Positions 25,039 through 32,521 of a DNA stretch of 32,723 nt are shown here, piece by piece (the first letter of the stretch is position 1; every line of letters begins with the position of its first letter). The position numbers were made by a program, and so were the translations under genes. The DNA is taken from positions 1-32,723 of the forward strand of contig CATPCJ010000282.1 in assembly GCA_955652915.1 (NCBI GenBank). Direction: 5' to 3'. Under the pieces are notes generated by a model, which worked only from the letters and a program-made list of their open reading frames with translations, had not been told where the DNA came from and made no database searches. The DNA is from an uncultured Bryobacteraceae bacterium. GTDB taxonomy: Bacteria; Acidobacteriota; Terriglobia; Bryobacterales; Bryobacteraceae.

Positions 25039-27414
25039 TTGACCACACGAATGACGGTTGCAAGCGTGCTGCTGCTTGTGTGCGTGGCGATTGCCGGCGC
25101 ACAAACTTCGCCTTCGTTGGTCAATCAGTATTGTGCCGGCTGCCACAACGACCAGTTAAAGTCCGGTGGCATGACGCTGGCGCAATTTGATTTGGCGCAC
25201 CCCGATAAGAACGCGGAACTGGCCGAGAAGGTAATTCATAAGGTGCGCGCCGGCATGATGCCTCCTCCAGGCCTGCCGCGGCCGGACGCCACCACTCTCA
25301 AGGCTCTGGTCACGTCGCTTGAAACAACTTTGGACCAGGCTGCCGCCGCGCATCCCAATCCTGGCCGGCCTCCGCTGCATCGGCTGAATCGAACTGAATA
25401 TGCCAACTCGATCCGCGACCTGCTGGCGATTGATGTAGACGCGGCGGCGCTGCTGCCCGCCGACGACATGAGCCACGGTTTCGACAATATGGCGGATGTC
25501 CTCAACATGTCGCCAACGCTGCTGGAAGGATACATCCGCGCCGCTGGCCGGGTGAGCCGCCAGGCGGTGGGCGATATGGAAGCGCCGGCCCTCACACAGA
25601 CTTATGCGATCCCCAGAGTGCTCAACCAAACGCGTCATATAGAAGGTACGCCGTTCGGGACGCGCGGCGGCATCTCGGTAGTGCACGATTTTCCCGCGGA
25701 TGGAGAATACATATTCAAGTTGGGCTTCTATTATTCGCCGACCGGCCCGCTCTTCGGTTTGAATCAGGGCAAGGGACAGCAAATCGAAATTGCCGTGAAC
25801 GGCGAGCGCGTGGCGTTGCTGGATATCAGTCCTGCCATGCGGCTGGCGAACGACGGCATCAAGACACCGGCCATCAAGATCAAGGCGGGTCCGCAACGAA
25901 TTTCGGCCGCGTTCCTTCAGAAATTCGACGGGCCCATCGAGGATGAATACCGGATGGTGGAGCAAAGCCTGGTGGATGTGAGTGCCGGCACCGTACCGGG
26001 AATGACAACGTTGCCGCATCTGCATGAGCTGAGCATCACCGGCCCAAGCAATGTATCCGGATTATCGGACACACCCAGCCGCCGTAAGATTTTCACGTGC
26101 CGGCCGGTGGCGGGCGGCGACGAAATTCCATGCGCGAAGAAGATCATATCGGCGCTGGCGCGTCAGGCTTTCCGCAAACCGCCGGCGGACGGAGACCTGG
26201 AAGGTCTGCTGAGTTTCTATCAAGCCGGCCGCAACAACGGAAATTTCGAGAGCGGAATCAGGACAGCCCTTCAAGCCATTCTCGCCAGCCCTCAATTTGT
26301 GTTCCGCTTCGAGCGCGTTCCTGATAACGCGGCGCCGGGGAAAAACTATCGCATCAGCGACCTGGAATTGGCTTCCCGTTTGTCGTACTTTCTGTGGAGC
26401 GCGGCGCCGGACGATCAACTGATCGCTTTGGCCAACCTGGGGAAACTCAAAGATACGGTGACGCTGGAAAAACAGGTACGCCGCATGCTGGCGGACCCCC
26501 GTTCCCAGGCGTTGGCAACGAACTTCGCGGGCCAATGGTTGCACCTGCAAAACCTGCGGGAAGCGAACCCGGATCTTTTCCTTTATCCCGATTTCGACAG
26601 ATCGCTTTCAGAGTCGATGCGGCGCGAAACCGAATTGTTGTTCGACAGCGTCATGCGCGAGGACCGCAGTGTGCTGGACTTGCTCACGGCGAATTACACC
26701 TTTCTCAATGAGCGCTTGGCCAAACATTATGGAATTCCGAATATCCTGGGGAATCGGTACCGCCGCGTGACTTTGACCGACCCGAATCGCTTCGGATTGC
26801 TGGGTCAGGGAAGCATCCTGATGCTGACGTCCACCGCGACCAGAACGTCGCCGGTGCAGCGTGGCAAGTGGGTGATGGAAGTGCTGCTCGGGACACCTCC
26901 GCCAGCCCCGCCGCCCAACGTGCCCGCTTTGAAGGAGACCGCCGATATCGGCAAACCGGTGCCAGTGCGCGAGCGTTTGGAAGAGCACCGCAAGAATCCC
27001 GCCTGCGCGGCATGCCATCAACTGATGGACCCGATCGGGTTCGCGCTCGAGAATTTTGACGCCATCGGAGCGTGGCGTATCAACGACAGCGGCTTCCGCG
27101 TGGATGCCTCCGGCAAGATGTTCGACGGAGCGAAACTGGATGGACCGGTCAGCCTGCGGCAGGCGATTTTGAATCGTTCCGATGCTTTTATCGGGACGTT
27201 CACGGAGAACCTTTTATCGTATGGCCTGGGCCGCGTGATCGATTATCACGACATGCCTTTCGTACGCGGAATCCAGCACGAGGTCGCGCGCACCAACAAT
27301 CGTTTCTCATCTTTTATTTTGAACGTTGTGAAAAGCCCGTCGTTTCAGATGCGGCGAGTGGAAGAGATTGAGCAGGTACCCACGGAGGCTGCCGGCAATG
27401 GCGCAAGCCATTAG
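25039..27414 (+). CDS. Exported c-type haem protein with DUF1587/1595/1592/1588/1585 domains
   Basis: A 791-residue exported protein. After a signal peptide there is a haem site CAGCH (Cys32-Cys35-His36) of planctomycete-type cytochrome c, then DUF1587 (HRLNRTEYANSIRDLL, about 113-180), a beta-rich insert with lectin-like character (200-330), DUF1595/1592 (from about 350: LARQAFRKP, LQAILASPQFVFRFE, LASRLSYFLWSAAPDD), DUF1588 with a second CxxCH (CAACH, Cys656-Cys659-His660, before MDPIGFALENFD), and DUF1585 at the C-terminus (NLLSYGLGR). The start is TTG with GAGGGG four bases upstream; an ATG four codons later is spaced less well. Function unknown; the next gene is its usual DUF1552 partner. 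Confidence 0.92.
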   Translation: MTTRMTVASVLLLVCVAIAGAQTSPSLVNQYCAGCHNDQLKSGGMTLAQFDLAHPDKNAELAEKVIHKVRAGMMPPPGLPRPDATTLKALVTSLETTLDQAAAAHPNPGRPPLHRLNRTEYANSIRDLLAIDVDAAALLPADDMSHGFDNMADVLNMSPTLLEGYIRAAGRVSRQAVGDMEAPALTQTYAIPRVLNQTRHIEGTPFGTRGGISVVHDFPADGEYIFKLGFYYSPTGPLFGLNQGKGQQIEIAVNGERVALLDISPAMRLANDGIKTPAIKIKAGPQRISAAFLQKFDGPIEDEYRMVEQSLVDVSAGTVPGMTTLPHLHELSITGPSNVSGLSDTPSRRKIFTCRPVAGGDEIPCAKKIISALARQAFRKPPADGDLEGLLSFYQAGRNNGNFESGIRTALQAILASPQFVFRFERVPDNAAPGKNYRISDLELASRLSYFLWSAAPDDQLIALANLGKLKDTVTLEKQVRRMLADPRSQALATNFAGQWLHLQNLREANPDLFLYPDFDRSLSESMRRETELLFDSVMREDRSVLDLLTANYTFLNERLAKHYGIPNILGNRYRRVTLTDPNRFGLLGQGSILMLTSTATRTSPVQRGKWVMEVLLGTPPPAPPPNVPALKETADIGKPVPVRERLEEHRKNPACAACHQLMDPIGFALENFDAIGAWRINDSGFRVDASGKMFDGAKLDGPVSLRQAILNRSDAFIGTFTENLLSYGLGRVIDYHDMPFVRGIQHEVARTNNRFSSFILNVVKSPSFQMRRVEEIEQVPTEAAGNGASH

Positions 27415-27433
27415 GCGGTAAGAGGAGATCAGC

Positions 27434-28804
27434 ATGTTTATCACAAAGAAACATATCTCGCGGCGCACGGTGCTTCGCGGCGTGGGCGCATCGTTGGCAT
27501 TGCCGCTGCTGGATTCGATGGTGCCCGCACAGACGCCGTTGTTGAAATCCGCCGCGACTCCGAAGACTCGCCTGGCCTGCATAGAAATGGTGCATGGAGC
27601 GGCGGGCAGCACCGGCGAAGGCAGCAACAAGCACTACTGGTCGCCCGCGAAAGAGGGATCCGATTTCGAGTTTACGCAAACGCTGCAGCCGCTCGAGCCG
27701 CTTCGAAACTACATCACTATCGTCAGCGACACAGACCTTCGCCCGGCTACCGCGTGGTCCGCCGCCGAGGAAGGCGCGGACCATTTCCGCTCCAGCGCCG
27801 TCTACCTCACCGCATCCCACCCGAAGATGACGGAGGGCTCGGATTATTACGTAGGCACATCGCTCGATCAACTTTATGCGCAGCAGTTTGGCCAGGACAC
27901 GCCGCTACCGTCGATTCAATTGTGTATCGAGGCCGTCGACGCGTCGGGCGCCTGCGACTACCATTACGCTTGCGTTTACGCGGATACGATCAGTTGGGCA
28001 TCGCCCACGAAGCCGCTACCGATGATCATCGATCCGCGCATGGCGTTCGAGAATCTGTTCGGCGATGGAAGAACGCCCCAGGAACGGCTGGCTCGCCAGA
28101 AGGTGAATCGCAGTATTCTGGACTGGATTTCGCACGACGTCGCCCGGCTGCAGAAAGACCTGGGGCCGAGCGATCGCCGGCGCCTCAGCGCGTATCTCGA
28201 CGATGTTCGCGAAATCGAGCGGAGGATCGAGAGAATCGAGAAGTACAACGCGAGCGGCGAGGCCCGAGCGTTGCCTTCGGCGCCTCTGGGTGTGCCCGAT
28301 TCGTACGAGGAGCACGTCAGGCTGATGTTCGATCTGCAGGTTTTGGCTTTCATGACGGAAACCACGCGCGTATCCGCGTTCAAAATGAGCCGCGACGTCA
28401 GCACGCGCGTGTTCCCGGAGAGCGGAGTGAAAACTCCTTTCCATCCGTGTTCGCATCACCAGGAGAACGCAACGAAAATCGCGGAGTTCGCCAAGCTCAA
28501 TCGTTATCATGTCGGCTTGCTGCCGTACTTCCTGGAGAAGCTGAAGAATACGGCGGACGGCGATGGAAATCTGTTGGATCATTCGATGGTTTTGTACGGC
28601 AGCCCCATGGGCGACGGGAATGTTCACAACCACAAGCGCGTGCCTGTTTTTCTGGCGGGCCGCGCCAATGGAAAGCTGAAAGGCAATCTGCACGTTCGCT
28701 GTGCCGATTCCACTCCCATGGCGAATATCGCGCTGACCATGCTGCACAAGTTAGGCGTGAATATCGAAACGTTCGGCGACAGCACTGGTGAGATAGCTAT
28801 CTAG
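27434..28804 (+). CDS. Tat-exported DUF1552 protein
   Basis: A 456-residue protein with a twin-Arg signal (SRRTVLRGVGASLALPLL, residues 9-26). The DUF1552 domain follows over almost the whole length: WSPAKEG, PLRNYITIVSDTDL, HFRSSAVYLTA, the conserved GTSLDQLYAQ, IDPRMAFENLFG, a helical region RRLSAYLDDVREIERRI, then FHPCSHHQEN, DHSMVLYGSPMGDG and HNHKRVPVFLAG. His-rich segments such as CSHH and HNHK could bind metal, as in the alkaline-phosphatase-like DUF1501 relatives. It begins 20 bases after the DUF1592 gene with GAGGAG upstream. In many genomes these two families are neighbours, so they probably act together outside the cytoplasm. Confidence 0.92.
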   Translation: MFITKKHISRRTVLRGVGASLALPLLDSMVPAQTPLLKSAATPKTRLACIEMVHGAAGSTGEGSNKHYWSPAKEGSDFEFTQTLQPLEPLRNYITIVSDTDLRPATAWSAAEEGADHFRSSAVYLTASHPKMTEGSDYYVGTSLDQLYAQQFGQDTPLPSIQLCIEAVDASGACDYHYACVYADTISWASPTKPLPMIIDPRMAFENLFGDGRTPQERLARQKVNRSILDWISHDVARLQKDLGPSDRRRLSAYLDDVREIERRIERIEKYNASGEARALPSAPLGVPDSYEEHVRLMFDLQVLAFMTETTRVSAFKMSRDVSTRVFPESGVKTPFHPCSHHQENATKIAEFAKLNRYHVGLLPYFLEKLKNTADGDGNLLDHSMVLYGSPMGDGNVHNHKRVPVFLAGRANGKLKGNLHVRCADSTPMANIALTMLHKLGVNIETFGDSTGEIAI

Positions 28805-28831
28805 TGGGACAGGCCAGGAGGCCTGTCCTAC
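28804..28831. repeat. 12-bp hairpin between DUF1552 stop and ankyrin Shine-Dalgarno
   Basis: GTGGGACAGGCC (28804-28815) and GGCCTGTCCTAC (28820-28831) form a 12-bp stem with one G-T pair around an AGGA loop. The hairpin begins on the last base of the DUF1552 stop codon and ends two bases before the AGGAGG of the next gene. There is no T-run. It could tune expression of the last two genes or be a copy of a dispersed palindrome. Confidence 0.7.
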
Positions 28832-28841
28832 AGGAGGACGA

Positions 28842-30716
28842 ATGTGGTCTAACAGCATAATCGGCGCACTTTGCATCGCGGCGCTGCTTTCGGCCGCCCC
28901 AAGCGATACCCGGCTGGCGGACGCGGCCATGCAGAACGACAAGGACGCCGTGCGCACCTTGCTGAAGCAGAAAGCCGATGTGAACGCGGCCCACGGCGAC
29001 GGCGCAACCGCGCTGCATTGGGCTGCCTACAACGACGATCTGGAAATGGTGAAGACCCTGCTTGCAGACGGCGCAAACGTGAATGCGGCGACTCGCGAGG
29101 GCGCCATTACGCCGTTGTTCATGGCTTGCACCAACGGAAACTCGGCGGTGATCGAGATGCTGCTCAAGGCGGGCGCGGGCGCGAATTCGGTCAAGGCCAA
29201 CGGCACTACGGCGCTCATGCTGGCGGCGTCTTCGGGCAGCGCCGACGCCGTGAAAGTTCTACTGGATCATGGAGCCGCCATCAATGCCAAGGAGGCTGTT
29301 CACGGGCAGACGGCGCTGATGTTTGCCGCTGCATTGAATCGCGATGCGGTCATCAAATTGTTGCTGGCGCGCGGCGCGGACGCCAACGTCGCCACCGCTA
29401 TACGTAAACTCGAAAAAGTCCGATTCGATCAGGATGGGAATATCGTCGAAGATAGACCTGCCGCAAAAGGTGCGGGCACGAACGCGGCCGAGGAGACGAA
29501 TCCACATGCGGACCTGGACGCCCTGGCGCGCTCGCTAGGATTCAAATCGTCGGAATACCGGCTGGCTAAACCAAAGCCTCGGGCGGGCGATGTGGCGGCG
29601 CGAGGTCCCCGAAAAATCGGCGCGGATTTCATGGGCGGAATGACCGCGCTCCTTTATGCGGCGCGGGAAGGTCATCAGCGCGCGGCCCATGCGTTAGTTG
29701 AAGCGGGGGCGGATGTCAACGAAGTCAGCGGCGATAAATTCAGCCCGCTGGCAATGGCGATTATCAACGGCCACCTGGACCTGGCGAAATATCTGCTCGA
29801 CCACGGCGCCGATCCGAACCTTGCCAGCGAAACCGGCATCACGGCGTTGTACGCGACGATCGATGTGCAATGGGCGCCGAAGACATGGTTTCCGCAGCCC
29901 AGTACGGAGCAGGAAAAAACAACCTACCTGGAATTGATGGCCGCCTTGCTGGATCGGGGGGCGAACGTGAATGCGCAGGTGGGCGAGAAACCATGGTTCC
30001 GATCTTTCACCAACGACTACACTTGGGTGGATCCGGCCGGAGCGACGCCCTTGTGGCGGGCCGCGCAATCCAGTGACGTCGCCGCGATGCGCCTCCTGGT
30101 GTCCCACGGCGCCGATCCGAAAATCGCCGTCAAGTCGGGAGATACGCTGTTGATGGCCGCGTCTGGCATCGGTTGGGCCGCGAACTGGAGCGTGAACGCG
30201 CCGTATCCCGCGATCGAAGCCGTCAAATACAGTTTGGAACTGGGCAACGACGTGAACGCCGCGGACATCCGGGGCTACACGGCGCTGCATGGCGCTGCCT
30301 ATCTCGGGAACAATGAAATGGTGAACTATCTGGTTTCCAAAGGTGCCAAGACGAACGTCAAGAGCAAAGCCGGAGATTCGGCGGCGGACATGGCGAACGG
30401 CCCAACCAGATTCGGTCAGCCGCATCCGGAGACTGCCGCGCTGCTCGAGAAACTGGGCTCACCCAACTCGCACAACTGCCGCTCGGACCAGTGCGTGATC
30501 GCAGCAGGGGCGAATATTTATCAACGGCCGTTGTCGCCGGCGGAACAGGCCGATAAAGATGTGCTGGACAAGTTCGCCGCCGCGTTGGGATTCAAGTCGG
30601 CGGAATATCTGGTGGACGCTCCCGCCGCGAAGGATGGGGCACGGGCGCGCGAGGCGAAGCCGGAACCAAAGCCGCCAGTAACGCCTCCAAAGCCTGCCGG
30701 TGGCGGGCTAAGGTAA
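28842..30716 (+). CDS. Exported ankyrin-repeat protein with repeated LGFKSxEY motif
   Basis: A 624-residue protein, third in the cluster, with AGGAGG five bases before the ATG. A short signal segment (IIGALCIAALLSAAPS) leads to ankyrin repeats (about residues 22-190: TALHWAAYNDDLEMV, TPLFMACTNGN, TALMLAASSGS, TALMFAAALNRD). A non-repeat insert includes LDALARSLGFKSSEYRL (about 224-240). Further repeats run to about 540, including an odd one with Trp-rich inserts (KTWFPQPS, KPWFRSF, TYVW-like DYTWVDPAGATPLWRAA). The C-terminus has CRSDQC, a possible disulfide, and LDKFAAALGFKSAEYLV, a second copy of the motif, then a Pro/Lys tail. A haem or partner role is not shown; a periplasmic scaffold is likely. 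Confidence 0.88.
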   Translation: MWSNSIIGALCIAALLSAAPSDTRLADAAMQNDKDAVRTLLKQKADVNAAHGDGATALHWAAYNDDLEMVKTLLADGANVNAATREGAITPLFMACTNGNSAVIEMLLKAGAGANSVKANGTTALMLAASSGSADAVKVLLDHGAAINAKEAVHGQTALMFAAALNRDAVIKLLLARGADANVATAIRKLEKVRFDQDGNIVEDRPAAKGAGTNAAEETNPHADLDALARSLGFKSSEYRLAKPKPRAGDVAARGPRKIGADFMGGMTALLYAAREGHQRAAHALVEAGADVNEVSGDKFSPLAMAIINGHLDLAKYLLDHGADPNLASETGITALYATIDVQWAPKTWFPQPSTEQEKTTYLELMAALLDRGANVNAQVGEKPWFRSFTNDYTWVDPAGATPLWRAAQSSDVAAMRLLVSHGADPKIAVKSGDTLLMAASGIGWAANWSVNAPYPAIEAVKYSLELGNDVNAADIRGYTALHGAAYLGNNEMVNYLVSKGAKTNVKSKAGDSAADMANGPTRFGQPHPETAALLEKLGSPNSHNCRSDQCVIAAGANIYQRPLSPAEQADKDVLDKFAAALGFKSAEYLVDAPAAKDGARAREAKPEPKPPVTPPKPAGGGLR

Positions 30717-30719
30717 ATA

Positions 30720-31091
30720 GTGCGCTTAATTTTCTCTATTGCCTTGCTGGCATCATTGCCGTTGTCCGCTCAAGACAAGCAGGAAAAATTAGCCAAGCCG
30801 CAGCCGAATCCAACCAATCTCAAAATGTTGAAGGCTACCACGCGTCCCGAAGTAGTGCAGATCATGCGGACCTTCACGGCTGGACTGGGTACGCAATGCA
30901 ATTATTGCCACGTGCAGGACAACTTCGCGAGCGATGAGAATCCAAAAAAGGAAACCGCGCGGCACATGATCCAGATGGTCCAGGAAATCAATGGCAAATT
31001 TCCGGACGGCAAGATGCTGGTCACCTGCTACACCTGCCATCGCGGCGAGACTCAGCCGAAAACCGCGCCGGAGCCGAAGCCGGCCGGATAA
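30720..31091 (+). CDS. Di-haem c-type cytochrome, reaction-centre cytochrome-like
   Basis: A 123-residue exported protein with GTG start three bases after the ankyrin stop, so coupled to it. The signal (LIFSIALLASLPLSAQ) is followed by two haem sites, CNYCH (Cys60-Cys63-His64) and CYTCH (Cys103-Cys106-His107), with MIQMVQEIN between them, where a Met could be an axial ligand. The spacing GTQCNYCHV...MIxMVxxIN...VTCYTCHRG matches half of the photosynthetic reaction-centre cytochrome c subunit fold. This fold is widespread in non-phototrophic Acidobacteria, so no photosynthesis is implied. It should carry electrons in the periplasm, probably with the DUF1592 haem protein. Confidence 0.9.
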   Translation: MRLIFSIALLASLPLSAQDKQEKLAKPQPNPTNLKMLKATTRPEVVQIMRTFTAGLGTQCNYCHVQDNFASDENPKKETARHMIQMVQEINGKFPDGKMLVTCYTCHRGETQPKTAPEPKPAG

Positions 31092-31169
31092 TGCATGTCC
31101 CTCGATTCAGCGGCTGGAAACTAGACCAAGGACGTCAAGGTTGGGCGGGGTAAAATCAGTTGATCCCCG

Positions 31170-31313
31170 ATGCCGCTACCTTCCGGGGCCCGGTTCGGCC
31201 CGTCCGAGATCACCGGCGCGCTCGGTGCCGGTGGAATGGGCGAAGTGTATCGCGCATTGGAGCACCGGCCGGAATTGGCGCGGGACATACAACAGCCGAT
31301 TTGGGTGGGATAA
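31170..31313 (+). pseudogene. N-terminal remnant of a PknB-type Ser/Thr protein kinase
   Basis: The frame from ATG 31170 reads MPLPSGARFGPSEITGALGA then GGMGEVYRA. That is the start of bacterial Ser/Thr kinases, complete with the glycine-rich ATP loop (LGAGGMGEVYRA). Straight after VYRA the similarity stops (the expected lysine strand is missing) and a TAA comes at 31311. The rest of the kinase is not present anywhere in the window. It is a truncated relic in the gap between the cytochrome and MBL genes (31092-31349), which otherwise shows nothing. Confidence 0.65.
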
Positions 31314-31349
31314 TCGAAGTAGCAGGTCCACCCGCTCCAAACTTTCACC

Positions 31350-32306
31350 ATGTTCTCCAAGAACACGCACCATATCAAAACCATCTGTCCGCGGGCCCGG
31401 AATGCAAAGCTCGTCCAATTAGCCGACGCCGCAAGATTCGCGCGCGGCGCCGCCCCGGAGTTTTTTCGAAGAGTTCAAAACGAGCGAAAGCGTTCCGTGG
31501 GGCCCGCGCCCTTTCTGCCCCATCCCGAGAAATGGCCCGATCGAGGATTGCACGCGGCTTGGCTGGGCCACAGCACTGTGCTGCTGAAAATTGACGGCTT
31601 CACTATCCTCACGGATCCGGTCCTCGGCAATCATTGCGGCGTACGGGTAGGTCCGATGACGGTTGGCCTGAAGCGGATGGTGGCGCCGGCATTGCTTCGG
31701 CCGCAACTTCCACACATCGATCTGATTTTGCTCTCGCACGCGCATTTCGATCATTTCGATCTGCCGACACTGCGAGGTCTGGAACGACCCGGGACCGCCG
31801 TGATCACTGCATCGAACACCAGCGACCTGCTCCGAGTGGCGCGTTACCGAAGTGTCGCGGAACTCGGTTGGGGAGAGCGCGTTCACGTGGGCCCGCTGTC
31901 GATTCTCGGGATTCAGGTGCGACATTGGGGAGCCCGGCTGCGCTCCGATACTCATCGCGGCTACAACGGCTATCTGATCGAGACTGACCGGCGCCGCGTT
32001 GTTTTCGGCGGCGATACGGCCTACACCGATACATTCCGGGCCGCGCGCGGTTCGCGGCCAGTGGATCTGGCGATCATGCCGATCGGTGCATACAATCCCT
32101 GGATTCATGCGCACTGCAATCCCGAGCAAGCCTGGCGGATGGGAGCCGATTGTGGCGCTGAGCATTTGCTGCCCGTGCATCATCAGACTTTTCGTCTCAG
32201 CCGCGAGCCGTTTTTCGAGCCGGTGGAGCGCTTCATGGAGGCTGCGGGGAGCCGTCCGGAGAGCGTAGTGACGACGAGAATCGGACAAGAGTGGTCGCAG
32301 GATTAG
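31350..32306 (+). CDS. MBL-fold metallo-hydrolase (NAPE-PLD/UlaG-like)
   Basis: A 318-residue metallo-beta-lactamase-fold protein. The core begins at LHAAWLGHSTVLLKIDG and ILTDPVLG. The dinuclear metal motif is SHAHFDHFD (His130, His132, Asp134, His135), followed by VRHWGARLRSDTHRGYNGYLIET, VVFGGDTAYTD and the late LLPVHHQTF. This order fits the NAPE-PLD/UlaG branch, acting on phosphodiester or lactone substrates. No signal peptide is seen, so it is probably cytoplasmic. The first ATG has no convincing ribosome site and the N-terminal 60 residues are less typical, so the start is uncertain. It converges with the TIGR03437 protein gene. Confidence 0.88.
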   Translation: MFSKNTHHIKTICPRARNAKLVQLADAARFARGAAPEFFRRVQNERKRSVGPAPFLPHPEKWPDRGLHAAWLGHSTVLLKIDGFTILTDPVLGNHCGVRVGPMTVGLKRMVAPALLRPQLPHIDLILLSHAHFDHFDLPTLRGLERPGTAVITASNTSDLLRVARYRSVAELGWGERVHVGPLSILGIQVRHWGARLRSDTHRGYNGYLIETDRRRVVFGGDTAYTDTFRAARGSRPVDLAIMPIGAYNPWIHAHCNPEQAWRMGADCGAEHLLPVHHQTFRLSREPFFEPVERFMEAAGSRPESVVTTRIGQEWSQD

Positions 32307-32339
32307 TCCCATGTACCGCCTACTCTGGCTTTGGGGCAG

Positions 32340-32445
32340 CCTTTCAGACGCTGCTGAAAAATCCTCGCAGCGGCTCCCTGGGCGAGGGGCACTTGTAAAA
32401 CCTCAAGCGTCTTCCAGAAACACTTTTTCAGCAGCAGCCTGAAGG
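32340..32445. repeat. MITE-like element with terminal inverted repeats
   Basis: The 215-base gap 32307-32521 has no supported gene. At its centre a 22-base left end (32340-32361, CCTTTCAGACGCTGCTGAAAAA) has a matching inverted right end (32424-32445): the inner 12 bases GCTGCTGAAAAA are identical and the outer part matches with small shifts. The inner region is GC-rich. The 106-base size and inverted ends suggest a miniature non-coding transposable element or other dispersed repeat; no target-site duplication is evident. Confidence 0.55.
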
Positions 32446-32521
32446 CCGCGGTCGGGATTGCCCGCCCCACGCGTCCGGGATTTCCGAAATGAATTTCCGG
32501 CCGCGGCACACTGGGCGCGCG

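Noticed and set aside
27754..28791. A 345-codon plus-strand frame within the DUF1552 gene
   Set aside because: Overlaps a clear DUF1552 frame with Arg-rich, motif-free translation; shadow.
30720..31091. Evidence for photosynthesis from the reaction-centre-type cytochrome
   Set aside because: This cytochrome fold is widespread in non-phototrophic Acidobacteria and no reaction-centre or pigment gene is present.
31176..31418. An 80-codon minus-strand frame over the kinase relic and the MBL gene start
   Set aside because: The stretch GFDMVRVLGEHGESLERVD looked protein-like, but I know no family for it and it overlaps the MBL frame and the kinase relic in antisense. It may be part of an inserted fragment; not supported as a gene.
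32303..32509. A 68-codon minus-strand frame in the last intergenic gap
   Set aside because: It lies across the MITE-like element and has no family match; probably a product of the repeat sequence.
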